This document shows positions 1 to 8,300 of a stretch of DNA of 12,139 nt, one piece after another (position 1 is the first letter of the stretch; every line of letters starts with the position of its first letter). The translations under genes were made by a program, and so were the position numbers. Source of the DNA: Armatimonadota bacterium. Its GTDB lineage: Bacteria > Armatimonadota > Zipacnadia > Zipacnadales > UBA11051. The notes below the pieces were generated by a model that was not told the DNA's origin, made no database searches, and was given only the letters and a program-made list of their open reading frames with translations. Location of the stretch: contig DPJP01000390.1 in assembly GCA_003542955.1 (NCBI GenBank), positions 5,935 to 18,073 of the forward strand. Direction: 5' to 3'.

Positions 1-2019
1 TGCCGCCTCGACCGCCGCGGGCCTGCCACGCCCGCCGATCAGGCGCTGGTAGTACTCGGCCGCCTCGGCCCAGCGTCTGGCCTCCTTGAGGGCACGCCCG
101 GCGGCGGAGGCGAGCGCCGTCGACGCGGGGTGCAGGCGTGCGAGGGCGTCCATCTCGGCGGCCGCGCGCTCGACACCATGGCCCTTCTCCCAGCTCATGC
201 GGAGAAAGTCCGCCGCGACCGGGTTGTCTGCCTTCTCCCCCAGCGCGACGGTGAAGATATCGGCCAGTGGCCCCCACAACCCGGCAGCCTCGCCGGCGTC
301 GAGCGCCGTGGCACAGAGGACGGGGCTCTGCGGGTCGGCGGCAAGCGCCCGTTTGCAGACCGAGAGCGCCTTTCTGGGGTCAGCGGTCGCGATCAACCAG
401 CGCGCATAGACCTCCGCAAGCGCGGTATCCGACTGCGCGGCCGAGTAGCGCTGGGCCAGGCGGCCGGCGCGGTCGGCGGCGCCCCAGCGCAGGAGCATAT
501 CCCCCGCGGCGGCGTAGTGACCGGCTTCGGCGCCGTCGGCCTCGAGCACGCGGGCGGCGGCCCTGACGGCCGTGCCGCCGTCGGCGAGGTCGTTGGCCAG
601 CAGCGCAACGCCGGTCAACTGCGCGGGCGAGAGCCGAGCCAGGTCCAGGCGGACCAGTTGTTCCAGCGCCCATGTTCTGTAACCGGCCGCGGCCGCGATG
701 CGCGCCAATGCCAGGTGGGAGGTCTGCCCGTCGGGGGTCTGAAGCTCGGCGGCGATGCTCCACTGCTTGAGCGCCTCGCGCAGGTCGCCGGCGCGCTCGG
801 CGGTCTCGGCCACAAGCTGCCGCAGGCCGCTGCTACCCGGATCGGTGGCGGCGAGCAGGTTGAGCAGCGCGATCGCCTCGGTGGAGCGGCCGGCCTTCAG
901 CGCGCTGCCTGCCGTCGCCGCGATCAACTCGGTGTCGTTTCCATTGCCGAGCAGAGCGCTGTAGAGCCGGTAGGCGTCCTCATGGCGTCCGGCGGCGGAG
1001 TAGATGCCCGCGAGCATGCGTTTGCGGTCCGGTGCCGGGGAGATGGCCTCCGCCCGCAGGAGGGCTGCCGCCGCATCGTCATAGCGCCCGAGTTGCGCGC
1101 ACGCGCCTGCCGCGGCATCGTGGATGTTGGCGTCGCGAGAGCCGACAAGCTGGGCGTACTGAGCCAGCGCCTGCTCCCAGAGGGCGCCGCGGATGAGGTT
1201 GGCAAACAGCGCCTCGCGGTCGGCCTGTGTGAGCGCGCCAATAGCCTGCAGCTTCGTGTAGACATCGCGCGCCTCGACTGACAGGCCCAGACCGGTGTAG
1301 ACGCGCGCCAGGGAGCGAAGAGCGTCCGCGTCGTTGGGGCGCTTCGCCAGGTAGCTCTTGAGTTCCGTCTGTGCGGTGAGCAGGCTCCCTGCCTGAATGA
1401 GCGCGTCGATCATCTCGCGGAACAGGCCGGTGTCGGTGGGCTTGAGCGCGGTCGCTTTCTTGAACCAGTAGGCAGCCTCGGAGGCGCGCCCGAGTTCGAG
1501 GTCCACACGCGCGAGCGCGGCGATGATCGGCGCATCATTGGGAAAGCGCAGCGCGGCGGCGTAGAGCGTCTGTTGCGCCTCGACACCGCGGCCGAGGCGC
1601 TGATGGGCCAGGCCGAGGCGGTACCAGGTCTGCGCGTCATCGGCGCCGTTGACGCGTGCCTGCTCGTATGCCTGCACGGCCCGCCGGAGATCGCCCTCGG
1701 CATAGCGCACATCGCCGAGCAGGCGCGCCGCGTCGGCGTCCTCGGGTCGGAGCATGCGGGCGGTGGTCAGGCTGCGCGCGGCGTCGCTCAGGTTGCCCTG
1801 CTTGTAGCGTGCCAGCCCGAGCAGCAGGTACGCACGGAAGTTCTGGGCTTCGGCCGCGGCGATGGGCTGGAGCACCCGCTCCGCGTCGACCCACTTACCG
1901 GCCGCGACGAGACGCTCCGCCTCCGCCATGCCGCCGACCTGAGCGCCCGCCCACGCGGCCGTCAGAACCAGCGCGACGACGGCCGACAGCCACGGACACG
2001 CCCGTCCGGGGAGATGCAT
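1..2019 (-). CDS. Secreted TPR-repeat protein, C-terminus cut by window edge
   Basis: The minus strand stays open from 2019 to base 1, giving 673 residues with no stop; the gene continues past the left edge. The N-terminus is a Sec-type signal peptide: basic/polar start, hydrophobic core LSAVVALVLTAA (residues 11-22) and an AGA-Q cleavage site near residues 26/27, so export to the periplasm or envelope is likely. The rest is alpha-helical with degenerate tetratricopeptide units of about 34 residues, for example near 62-95, 96-128, 130-161 and 164-195, with A-x-x-x-L-G/A-x-x-x and large/small residue spacing. TPR arrays bind protein partners; no catalytic motif is visible and the partner is unknown. 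The ATG at 2019 has no clear Shine-Dalgarno. An in-frame GTG at 2040 has AGGTGA 12 bases upstream, overlapping the hisI stop, and would add seven residues. The gene follows hisI after 13-33 bases with no terminator, suggesting co-transcription. Confident as a TPR protein, unsure of role. Confidence 0.85.
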   Translation of the reverse strand, partial: MHLPGRACPWLSAVVALVLTAAWAGAQVGGMAEAERLVAAGKWVDAERVLQPIAAAEAQNFRAYLLLGLARYKQGNLSDAARSLTTARMLRPEDADAARLLGDVRYAEGDLRRAVQAYEQARVNGADDAQTWYRLGLAHQRLGRGVEAQQTLYAAALRFPNDAPIIAALARVDLELGRASEAAYWFKKATALKPTDTGLFREMIDALIQAGSLLTAQTELKSYLAKRPNDADALRSLARVYTGLGLSVEARDVYTKLQAIGALTQADREALFANLIRGALWEQALAQYAQLVGSRDANIHDAAAGACAQLGRYDDAAAALLRAEAISPAPDRKRMLAGIYSAAGRHEDAYRLYSALLGNGNDTELIAATAGSALKAGRSTEAIALLNLLAATDPGSSGLRQLVAETAERAGDLREALKQWSIAAELQTPDGQTSHLALARIAAAAGYRTWALEQLVRLDLARLSPAQLTGVALLANDLADGGTAVRAAARVLEADGAEAGHYAAAGDMLLRWGAADRAGRLAQRYSAAQSDTALAEVYARWLIATADPRKALSVCKRALAADPQSPVLCATALDAGEAAGLWGPLADIFTVALGEKADNPVAADFLRMSWEKGHGVERAAAEMDALARLHPASTALASAAGRALKEARRWAEAAEYYQRLIGGRGRPAAVEAA

Positions 2020-2052
2020 GGAGTTCGCCAGGCGCGGCACGGCCAGAGCAGA

Positions 2053-2430
2053 TCACCTGCCGTAGGCATCCTCGGGGTCGAATACGCGCTCTTCGACCAC
2101 TTCCCAGACGCCGTCTTTCAACTCCCGATAGAAGCAGGAGAAGTAGCCGTTGTGGCATGCCGCGACATTCTGCTTGATGCCGAGCAGCAGCGTGTCGGCG
2201 TCGCAGTCGGTGCGCATCCAGCGTACCTCCTGCGTGTGGCCGGAACTCTCGCCTTTGACCCAGAACTTCTGCCGCGAGCGGCTCCAGTACGTCGCGATGC
2301 CGGTCTCGGCGGTCCGTTGCACGGCCTCGGCGTTCATGTAGCCGAGCATCACGACCTGGTTGGTATCGACGTCAAAGGCGATGGCCGGGATGAGGCCGTC
2401 GCTATCGAACTTGAGTTGATCGAGGTCCAT
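2053..2430 (-). CDS. hisI: Phosphoribosyl-AMP cyclohydrolase (HisI)
   Basis: Third step of histidine synthesis in the cytoplasm: opens the adenine ring of phosphoribosyl-AMP to give ProFAR, the substrate of HisA encoded just upstream. The 125-residue protein is the usual length of a stand-alone HisI; there is no C-terminal HisE (pyrophosphohydrolase) domain, so hisE must be elsewhere. Family signatures are complete: MLGYMN (28-33), TYWSRSRQ (47-54), WxKGExSGHxQ (57-67), the Mg-binding DCDAD (75-79), and the three expected Zn-ligand cysteines C76, C92 (ACHNG) and C99 (SCFY). The ATG at 2430 is chosen because GGAGAAGG lies just upstream at good spacing and because family members start here; the longer open frame to 2517 overlaps the end of hisA and reads as non-homologous sequence. 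Thirty-four bases separate it from hisA, and the TPR gene follows closely, so it sits late in one his operon. Confidence 0.97.
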   Translation of the reverse strand: MDLDQLKFDSDGLIPAIAFDVDTNQVVMLGYMNAEAVQRTAETGIATYWSRSRQKFWVKGESSGHTQEVRWMRTDCDADTLLLGIKQNVAACHNGYFSCFYRELKDGVWEVVEERVFDPEDAYGR

Positions 2431-2464
2431 GGCGCCTTCTCCGTATGTGCCTGCCCGATTGGGC

Positions 2465-3193
2465 TTACGCGCCCGCGGCGACGCAAATCGCTTCCGGCAG
2501 GCTGATGGTCCCTTCATAGAGCGCGCGACCGATGATCATACCGCTCACCCCGGCGGGCTCGATGGCGCAGATCGCCCTGACATCTTCGAGCGTTGTCACA
2601 CCGCCGGAGGCGATGACTGGTGTGGAGATCGATTCCGCCAGCGCGCGGGTGCTCGCAACGTTGGGCCCACTCATCATGCCGTCGGTGCTGATGTCGGTGA
2701 AGATGACCTTTGCGATGTCGAGCGCATCCATCTGCGCGGCGAGGTCGACGGCCGTCACGTCGCTGCTCTTGACCCAGCCGTCCACGGCGACGAGTCCGTC
2801 ACGGGCGTCAATACCGATGATGATGCGGCCCGGAAAGGCCTCGACGGCGGCCTCGACGGCCGTCCGGTCTCGCAGCGCGGAGGTCCCCATGATCGCCCAC
2901 CGCACTCCGGCCTCCAGGGCCGTGCGGACGTCCTCGACGGTGCGCAGCCCCCCGCCCAGCTCGACGGGGATGTCGACGGCCGCGGCGATGGCCTGTATGG
3001 CGGCCAGGTTGCGTGAGCCTCCCGCCACGGCGCCGTCGAGGTCGACGACATGGAGGATGCTGGCGCCCTCGTGTTGCCAGCGGCGGGCGAACTCCGCCGG
3101 GTTGTCGGAGTAGACGGTCTTCTGGGCCATGTCGCCGCGGCGCAGTCGCACGCACTGGCCCTCCGAGAGGTCGATTGCCGGGATGATATCCAT
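2465..3193 (-). CDS. hisA: ProFAR isomerase (HisA)
   Basis: Fourth step of histidine synthesis: an Amadori isomerisation of ProFAR to PRFAR, which HisH/HisF would then use. The 242-residue protein is a half-duplicated (beta-alpha)8 barrel of normal family length. It begins MDIIPAIDLSEGQCVRLRRG, the standard HisA opening, with catalytic Asp8 (AID); the second catalytic acid is Asp129 in GIDARDG. Phosphate-binding loops are visible as ELGGGLRT (78-85), ASGGV (195-199) and GRALYEG (222-228). The ATG at 3193 matches where the family starts and has GGAAG 11 bases upstream; a GTG at 3202 in the same frame would add three residues but places that GGAAG only two bases away. It starts 21 bases after the hisB stop. 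HisH and HisF, often found flanking hisA, are absent here. HisA rather than HisF because of the CVRLxxGD opening and the Asp/Asp pair. Confidence 0.97.
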   Translation of the reverse strand: MDIIPAIDLSEGQCVRLRRGDMAQKTVYSDNPAEFARRWQHEGASILHVVDLDGAVAGGSRNLAAIQAIAAAVDIPVELGGGLRTVEDVRTALEAGVRWAIMGTSALRDRTAVEAAVEAFPGRIIIGIDARDGLVAVDGWVKSSDVTAVDLAAQMDALDIAKVIFTDISTDGMMSGPNVASTRALAESISTPVIASGGVTTLEDVRAICAIEPAGVSGMIIGRALYEGTISLPEAICVAAGA

Positions 3194-3214
3194 GCCTGTC
3201 ACACTTCCGGAAGT

Positions 3215-3808
3215 CTACAGCGTTCCCTTGGTTGAGGGCAGGTCGCCCTGGCGCCGAGAGTCGTAGCCGGTGGCGGAATCAAGGGCTCTGCCGAACGCCT
3301 TGAAGGCCGCCTCGAGGATGTGATGCGTGTTCCGCCCGTACTGCTGCCAGATGTGCAGCGTCATCCGGGCGTTGTCGGCCACTGCGCGGAAGAACTCCAG
3401 CGCCAGCTCGGCATCGAACTCACCCACGCGCTCGGTCGCGAGGCTCAGGTCGTAGTTGAGGTAGCTCCTGCCGCACAGGTCCAGCGCCACGCCGACGAGT
3501 GCCTCATCCATCGGGCAGAGCGCCGATCCGTAGCGGAAGATGCCGCGCTTGTCGCCGACGGCCTGCGCGATTGCCTGCCCGAGCACGATACCGATATCCT
3601 CGACGGTGTGGTGGGCGTCGACCTGGAGGTCGCCGGTCGCGCGCACCTGCAGATCGAGCATGCCGTGCTTGGCGATGTGCGAGAGCATGTGGTCGAAGAA
3701 GCCGACACCGGTCTCGACCTCGTACGAGCCGCGGCCGTCGAGATTCAGCTCGAGCGATATGCGGGTTTCGTTTGTCTCCCTGACTATGGATGCCGTGCGC
3801 TCGCCCAC
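3215..3808 (-). CDS. hisB: Imidazoleglycerol-phosphate dehydratase (HisB)
   Basis: Dehydrates imidazoleglycerol phosphate to imidazole acetol phosphate, in the cytoplasm. At 197 residues it is the monofunctional enzyme; the N-terminal histidinol-phosphatase domain found in enterobacterial HisB is absent. The Mn-binding histidine motifs of the family are all seen: FFDHMLSHIAKHG (37-49), DAHHTVEDIGI (64-74) and NTHHILEAAFKAFGRAL (160-176). The C-terminus is the typical LPSTKGTL. It starts with GTG at 3808, two bases after the hisD TGA, so translation is probably coupled to hisD; GAGGA about a dozen bases upstream, inside the hisD end, may act as ribosome binding site. HisA follows 21 bases after its TAG stop. 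Nothing unusual in the enzyme. Confidence 0.97.
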   Translation of the reverse strand: MGERTASIVRETNETRISLELNLDGRGSYEVETGVGFFDHMLSHIAKHGMLDLQVRATGDLQVDAHHTVEDIGIVLGQAIAQAVGDKRGIFRYGSALCPMDEALVGVALDLCGRSYLNYDLSLATERVGEFDAELALEFFRAVADNARMTLHIWQQYGRNTHHILEAAFKAFGRALDSATGYDSRRQGDLPSTKGTL

Positions 3809-3810
3809 TG

Positions 3811-5130
3811 TCAGTCACCGTCCTCGGTACGGGCCTGCATGCGAATGGAGACGGACCTGGCGTGTGCTGTGAGGCCCTCGGCCTGCGCGAGTGTGCAGAC
3901 ATCAGGGGCAAGCCGTTCCAGGCCGGACCTGGTCGCCAGGATCAGTGACGACTTTTTGACGAAGTCATTCGTAGAGAGCGCCGACGAGAAGCGTGCCGTG
4001 CCGTTGGTGGGCAGCACATGGCTCGGGCCCGCGGCGTAGTCGCCCAACGCGACGGCACTGAACGGCCCCAGGCAGATGCAGCCGGCGTTCTCGATATGCT
4101 GAAGCAGCTCCATCGGCTCGGCGACGAGCAGTTGCAGGTGCTCGGGGGCGATCTGGTTCGAGACGCCCGCCGCAGCCACCAGGTCGGCGACAATGACGAT
4201 GGCGCCGTAGTCGACGAGCGAACGCGCGGTGAACTCGTCACGTGAGAGAGCCGGAATCTGCCGGTAGGCCTCCTCGCGGACCTCATAGGCGAAGTCGGCG
4301 CTGTCGGTCAGCAGGATGACGGTGTTGTCGCCGGTGTGCTCGGCCTGGGAGAGCAGGTCGGCGGCTGCGATCTCGGCCGGGACGGAGCCGTCGCAGATGA
4401 TGACCGCCTCGCTGGGCCCTGGCAGAGCCTCAATCCCCACACGGCCAAAGACGTGCTTCTTGGCCAGAATCACATACGGATTGCCGGGGCCGACGATCTT
4501 CTCGACGGGCTCGACCGTCTCGGTACCGTATGCCATCGCGGCGACGGCCTGTGCCCCGCCCATCCTGTAGAGTTCATCGACTCCGCACTCGCTGGCGGCG
4601 GCGGCGATGTACGGGTCAATCGTGCCGTCCTCGTTGGGCGGGGCGGCCACCGCGATGCGCGGGACGCCTGCTGCGCGGGCAGGCATGACCGTCATGCACA
4701 GGGTCGAGGGCAGCGGAGCGCGGCCCGCGGGGATGTAGGCCCCCGCGGAGGCGATTGGGCGGATGCGCTGGCCCAGGAAGACCCCGTCAAACTCATCGAG
4801 CCACGAGTTCTCTGCCAGCCGCTGGTGATAGTTGAGCACGTTTTCCCTGGCGCGGCGGAAGGCGCCGATCCACTCCGAGGGGATGCGCTCGTATGCGAGC
4901 CTGATCTCGTCGGGGCCGACGACGATCTGCTCGGCGGTGAACTCCGGGCAGTCGAAGCGCCGCGTCAACTCGACCAGCGCCGCATCGCCGTACTCGCGAA
5001 CGCGGTTGACGATCTCGCGTGTGCGCTCCTCGACCTCCGGGCTCACGTCGCTGAGCGACCGCAGACAGAGCGCCTCGAGTTGGGGGTTGACGCCCACAGT
5101 GGCATCGATGATCGGCATCAGTTCTGACAT
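3811..5130 (-). CDS. hisD: Histidinol dehydrogenase (HisD)
   Basis: Catalyses the last two steps of histidine synthesis, oxidising L-histidinol to L-histidine with two NAD+, in the cytoplasm. The 439-residue length is normal. Diagnostic blocks are in order: AGAYIPAGRAPLPSTLCM (129-146), KIVGPGNPYVILAKK (211-225), GIEALPGPSE (232-241), LLSQAEHTGD (259-268) with Zn ligands Q262 and H265, the catalytic pair E330-H331 in APEHLQLL, D364 in GDYAAGPSHVLPTNG, and H423 in LTAHARSV. The ATG at 5130 has AGGAGA eight bases upstream. It is the first gene of the his cluster and has its own near-consensus promoter and a structured leader of about 150 bases. A slightly earlier ATG at 5137 is out of frame. 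Confidence 0.98.
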   Translation of the reverse strand: MSELMPIIDATVGVNPQLEALCLRSLSDVSPEVEERTREIVNRVREYGDAALVELTRRFDCPEFTAEQIVVGPDEIRLAYERIPSEWIGAFRRARENVLNYHQRLAENSWLDEFDGVFLGQRIRPIASAGAYIPAGRAPLPSTLCMTVMPARAAGVPRIAVAAPPNEDGTIDPYIAAAASECGVDELYRMGGAQAVAAMAYGTETVEPVEKIVGPGNPYVILAKKHVFGRVGIEALPGPSEAVIICDGSVPAEIAAADLLSQAEHTGDNTVILLTDSADFAYEVREEAYRQIPALSRDEFTARSLVDYGAIVIVADLVAAAGVSNQIAPEHLQLLVAEPMELLQHIENAGCICLGPFSAVALGDYAAGPSHVLPTNGTARFSSALSTNDFVKKSSLILATRSGLERLAPDVCTLAQAEGLTAHARSVSIRMQARTEDGD

Positions 5131-5137
5131 CGCTCAT

Positions 5138-5143
5138 TCTCCT
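5138..5143 (-). promoter_or_regulatory. Ribosome binding site of hisD
   Basis: On the minus strand GGCAGGAGAATGAGCG precedes the hisD ATG. AGGAGA is a strong Shine-Dalgarno core with seven bases before the start codon at 5130, which supports that start over the out-of-frame ATG at 5137. Confidence 0.75.
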
Positions 5144-5189
5144 GCCGTGTGAGTCGCGGTCGAGCCATACCCTGGTTGCTGTCAGTCAA

Positions 5190-5230
5190 GAGCCTGTCCG
5201 AGGTCGATTACTCGGACCCCCGACAGGCTC
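5190..5230 (-). promoter_or_regulatory. Two-part hairpin in the hisD leader
   Basis: Outer arms GAGCCTGT (5190-5197) and ACAGGCTC (5223-5230) are perfectly complementary over 8 bp. Inside, CCGAG (5198-5202) pairs with CTCGG (5211-5215) around an 8-base loop, leaving a 7-base one-sided bulge rich in G on the RNA. A second 6-bp hairpin, CGCACC/GGTGCG, lies just upstream at 5234-5251. Both fall between the predicted transcription start (about 5283) and the hisD start, so they are in the 5' leader. No U-run follows, so this is not a simple terminator. A regulatory role is inferred. Confidence 0.5.
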
Positions 5231-5289
5231 CTGCGCACCCCACGCGGTGCGTCCGCCGAGCCACGACACTCGCGCGGCGCCCCTGGTAC

Positions 5290-5318
5290 AGTATAGAGAC
5301 GGGGGCGGTGCTTGGCAA
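5290..5318 (-). promoter_or_regulatory. Sigma70-type promoter of the his cluster
   Basis: On the minus strand, -35 TTGCCA (5318-5313) and -10 TATACT (5295-5290) are separated by exactly 17 bases; each hexamer differs from consensus at one position. Expected start of transcription is near 5283, about 150 bases before hisD. It lies in the gap after the dnaE stop, in an otherwise GC-rich stretch, which makes a chance match less likely. Confidence 0.8.
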
Positions 5319-5338
5319 GAGCGCCCCGCCGTAGCGCC

Positions 5339-8300
5339 TTACGTCCACACTGCCGTGACGCCGCTGATGGCGCGCGCGCCCGCGGCCAACTGCGCGTCGC
5401 ACGTGACCTTGTAGCGTTTGCCGAGTTGGACCCTGCGCGTCGAGCCGTTTTCGCGGAACTCGAGGATGACAGGGCTCGGGCCGGGCGAGTCCGTGAGCGT
5501 CGCGCGCAGGCGGCGGAGGTCACCGGGGCGCAGCGCGCCGATCGCGACCTCGATGTAGACGGGTGGGATGTACTTCCTGCGTTCCTCGGCGGCCTCGATC
5601 TCGATCTGCCGACGGCGGGCCTGCTCGGCCTCCTCCCGGCGCTTGGGGGATAGCGCCCTGGCGCCCTGCAGCGGTCGAATGCGCTTGGCCAGCAGCTTCA
5701 CATCCGCCTTCTGCTCGCCGTCGCCCACCACACGCATCCGGCGCTCCACCTGCGCCTCGACCAGGATGATGTCGCCTTTGGCGAAGGTATCCTTGTATTG
5801 CTCGTACACCCTGGGGAACAGCGTCATCTCGACGGTGGTGTTGAGCCCCTCCAGGGTAACGAACATCATCTGGTTGCCGTTGCTGGTGAGATAGGGCTTG
5901 GTCTCGCTCACCATGCCGCCGGTGATGATGGTCTCCTTGTCCGGGAACTGGTGGAGCTGCTCGAGCATGCACGAGCAGCATTGTTCGAGCTTCTCGGCCG
6001 CGCGCAACAGCGGGTGATCTGATACGTACAGGCCCAGGAACTCCTTCTCCATCGCGAGCTTCTCATCGTCGCTCATGGGCGGGACCACGGGAAGCTCCTC
6101 GACCTGCAGACCGTCGTCATCCGCGGACAGGGCGTCGAAGAGCGAGTTCTGCCCGACGCTGCGGTCCTCCTGGTGCTTCTGCCCGGCGGCATGCGCGCTT
6201 TCGTGAACGTGCAGGAGCGCGTTGCGGTCACCGAACTCGTCGAAGGCGCCGGCCTGGATGAGCTGCTTGAGCGCGGACTTGTTGACGACTCTGGATGGCA
6301 TGCGCCTGCAGAAGTCGAAGAGGCCCGAGAACGGCCCGGCTTCATTGCGCTCGGCGACGATGGCATCGGCGGAGGCCTTGCCGAAGCCCTTGATCGCGGC
6401 GAGGCCGAAGACGACTGCGCCCTCGGCGACGGCGAAATCCGTGTGAGAGTAGTTGACCGAGGGCGGGCGAACCTGCAGGCCCATCCTGCGGCACTCCATG
6501 ATGTACTTGCCCACCTCGTCGGAGTTGTCCATCACCGTGCTCAGGTGGGCGGCGAGGAACTCCGCGGGGTAGTTGGCCTTCAGGTAGGCCGTCCAGTATG
6601 CTACCAGGGCGTAGGCTGCGCTGTGGGACTTGTTGAAGCCGTAGTCGGAGAAGGTCTCCATGCGCTTGAAGACTTCCTCGGCGGTCTGCGGCGCCACGCC
6701 GTTGGCCACGCACCCCTGCAGGAACAGGGGTTTCATCTTCTCCATCTTGTCGCCCTGCTTCTTGGCCATGGCGCGCATGATGATCTCGGCCTGCGGCATG
6801 CTGAAACCGGCCAGCTCCGAGGCGATCTTCATGACCTGTTCCTGGTAGAGGATCACCCCGTAGGTTTCCTCGAGGATCGGCTTGAGGCGCGGGTCCAGGT
6901 AGACAACCTCGGCCCCGTGGCGACCCCGGCAGAACTCATCGGCGTGCTGCATCGGGCCCGGGCGATAGAGGGCCACAAGGGCGATGACGTGGGCGAAATG
7001 CCCCGGCTGCATCTGCCGAAGCAGGTTCTGCATGCCCTCGCTCTCGAGCTGGAACACTGCCGCGGTGTCGCCGCGGCACAGCAACTCGTAGGTCTTCGGG
7101 TCGTCCAGAGGGATGTCATGAACCCCGAACTGCGGGCCGCCGTTGGTGACGATGAACTCGAGGCAGTTGGTGATGATGTTGAGTGTCTTCAGGCCCAGGA
7201 AGTCCATCTTGACCAGGCCGCAGGACTCGACATCGTGCATCTCGTACTGAGTGGTGACCGCGCCCCTGCCGCCCGCGCCGCAGAGCGGCACCACGTCGGT
7301 GATCGGCCGGTCCGCGATGACGACGGCGGCGGCATGAATCGAGCAGTGCCGCACGAGGCCCTCGAGCCCCTGGGCGTACTCGATGACCTGCGCGAGCTCG
7401 CCGTCGGAGGAGAGCATCTCGTTGAGGTCCGCCGAACTATCGAGCCCCTGCTGGATGGTGGCCTTGGGGCCGCTGGGAATCAGCGCGGCAATTCGATTGA
7501 CCTTCTCGAGCGGCACCTCCATGGCGCGGCCGACGTCGCGCACCGCCGCGCGCGGGCCCATCTTCGAGAAGGTGATGACCTGCGCGACGTGGTCCTCCCC
7601 GTACTTCTCCTTCACATACGCGATGATGTCTTCGCGCCGGTCATCGGGGAAGTCCAGGTCGATGTCCGGAGGGCTGGCGCGCTCGGGGTTGAGCATGCGC
7701 TCGAAGATGAGGTTGTACTTGAGCGGGTCGAGTTCGGTGATGCCGAGCAGGTAGGACACGATGCTGCCGGTTGCCGAGCCGCGACCCGGCCCGACCATAA
7801 TGCCTCTGCCGCGCGCGACGCGCACGAAGTCGCCGACGATCAAGAAGTAGCCCGTGTAGCCCGTCTTCGCGATGACGTCCAGCTCATAGAGCATGCGCGC
7901 GCGGGCCTCGTCGAGCCGCTCGCCGGGGTAGTAGCGCGGCAGGGCCTCCTCGCAGAGCGCCTGCAGGTACTGCTCGGGTGTCTGGCCCTCAGGCACCTCG
8001 ATGTGGGGGAAGTTCAGCTTCCCGAGTTCAAGCTGAAGATTGCACCGTTGTGCAATCTCCATCGTGTTCGTGAGCGCTTCCGGGTGGTCGCCGAAAAGCT
8101 GCAGCATCTCCTCGGCGGACTTGAGGTAGAACTCGTCTGAGTAGAAGCGGAAGCGGTTTTCCTGCTTCATCGTCGAGTCGGTCTGAATGCACAGGAGCAC
8201 CTCGTGGAGCTTTGCATCCTCCCTGCGGGTGTAGTGGACGTCGTTGGTGGCGATGACCGGGGCGCCGGTCAGGCCGGAGAGCCGGAGCTTGGCCTCGTTG

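Noticed and set aside
130..1281. A 383-codon plus-strand open frame (and another at 1573-2505)
   Set aside because: They are antisense to the TPR gene and hisI, whose minus-strand frames give a signal peptide with TPR units and a full HisI signature respectively.
2431..2517. Upstream extension of hisI to a start at 2517
   Set aside because: The extra 29 residues overlap the hisA 3' end and do not look like HisI; the ATG at 2430 has a strong ribosome binding site and matches the family N-terminus.
5118..5168. Sixteen-codon open frame before hisD as a his leader peptide
   Set aside because: It contains no histidine codons and its only upstream purine run is too close to the ATG, so classical his attenuation is not supported.
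5138..5180. T-box-like sequence in the hisD leader (AGGGTATGGCTCGACCGCG)
   Set aside because: It resembles the T-box core AGGGTGGnACCGCG only if several inserted bases are allowed, and no specifier stem with a histidine codon could be placed. A covariance-model search would settle it.
6173..8140. A 655-codon open frame on the plus strand opposite dnaE
   Set aside because: It lies wholly antisense to a clearly conserved polymerase gene. Long antisense frames are expected where third codon positions are GC-rich; the translation shows no recognisable domain.
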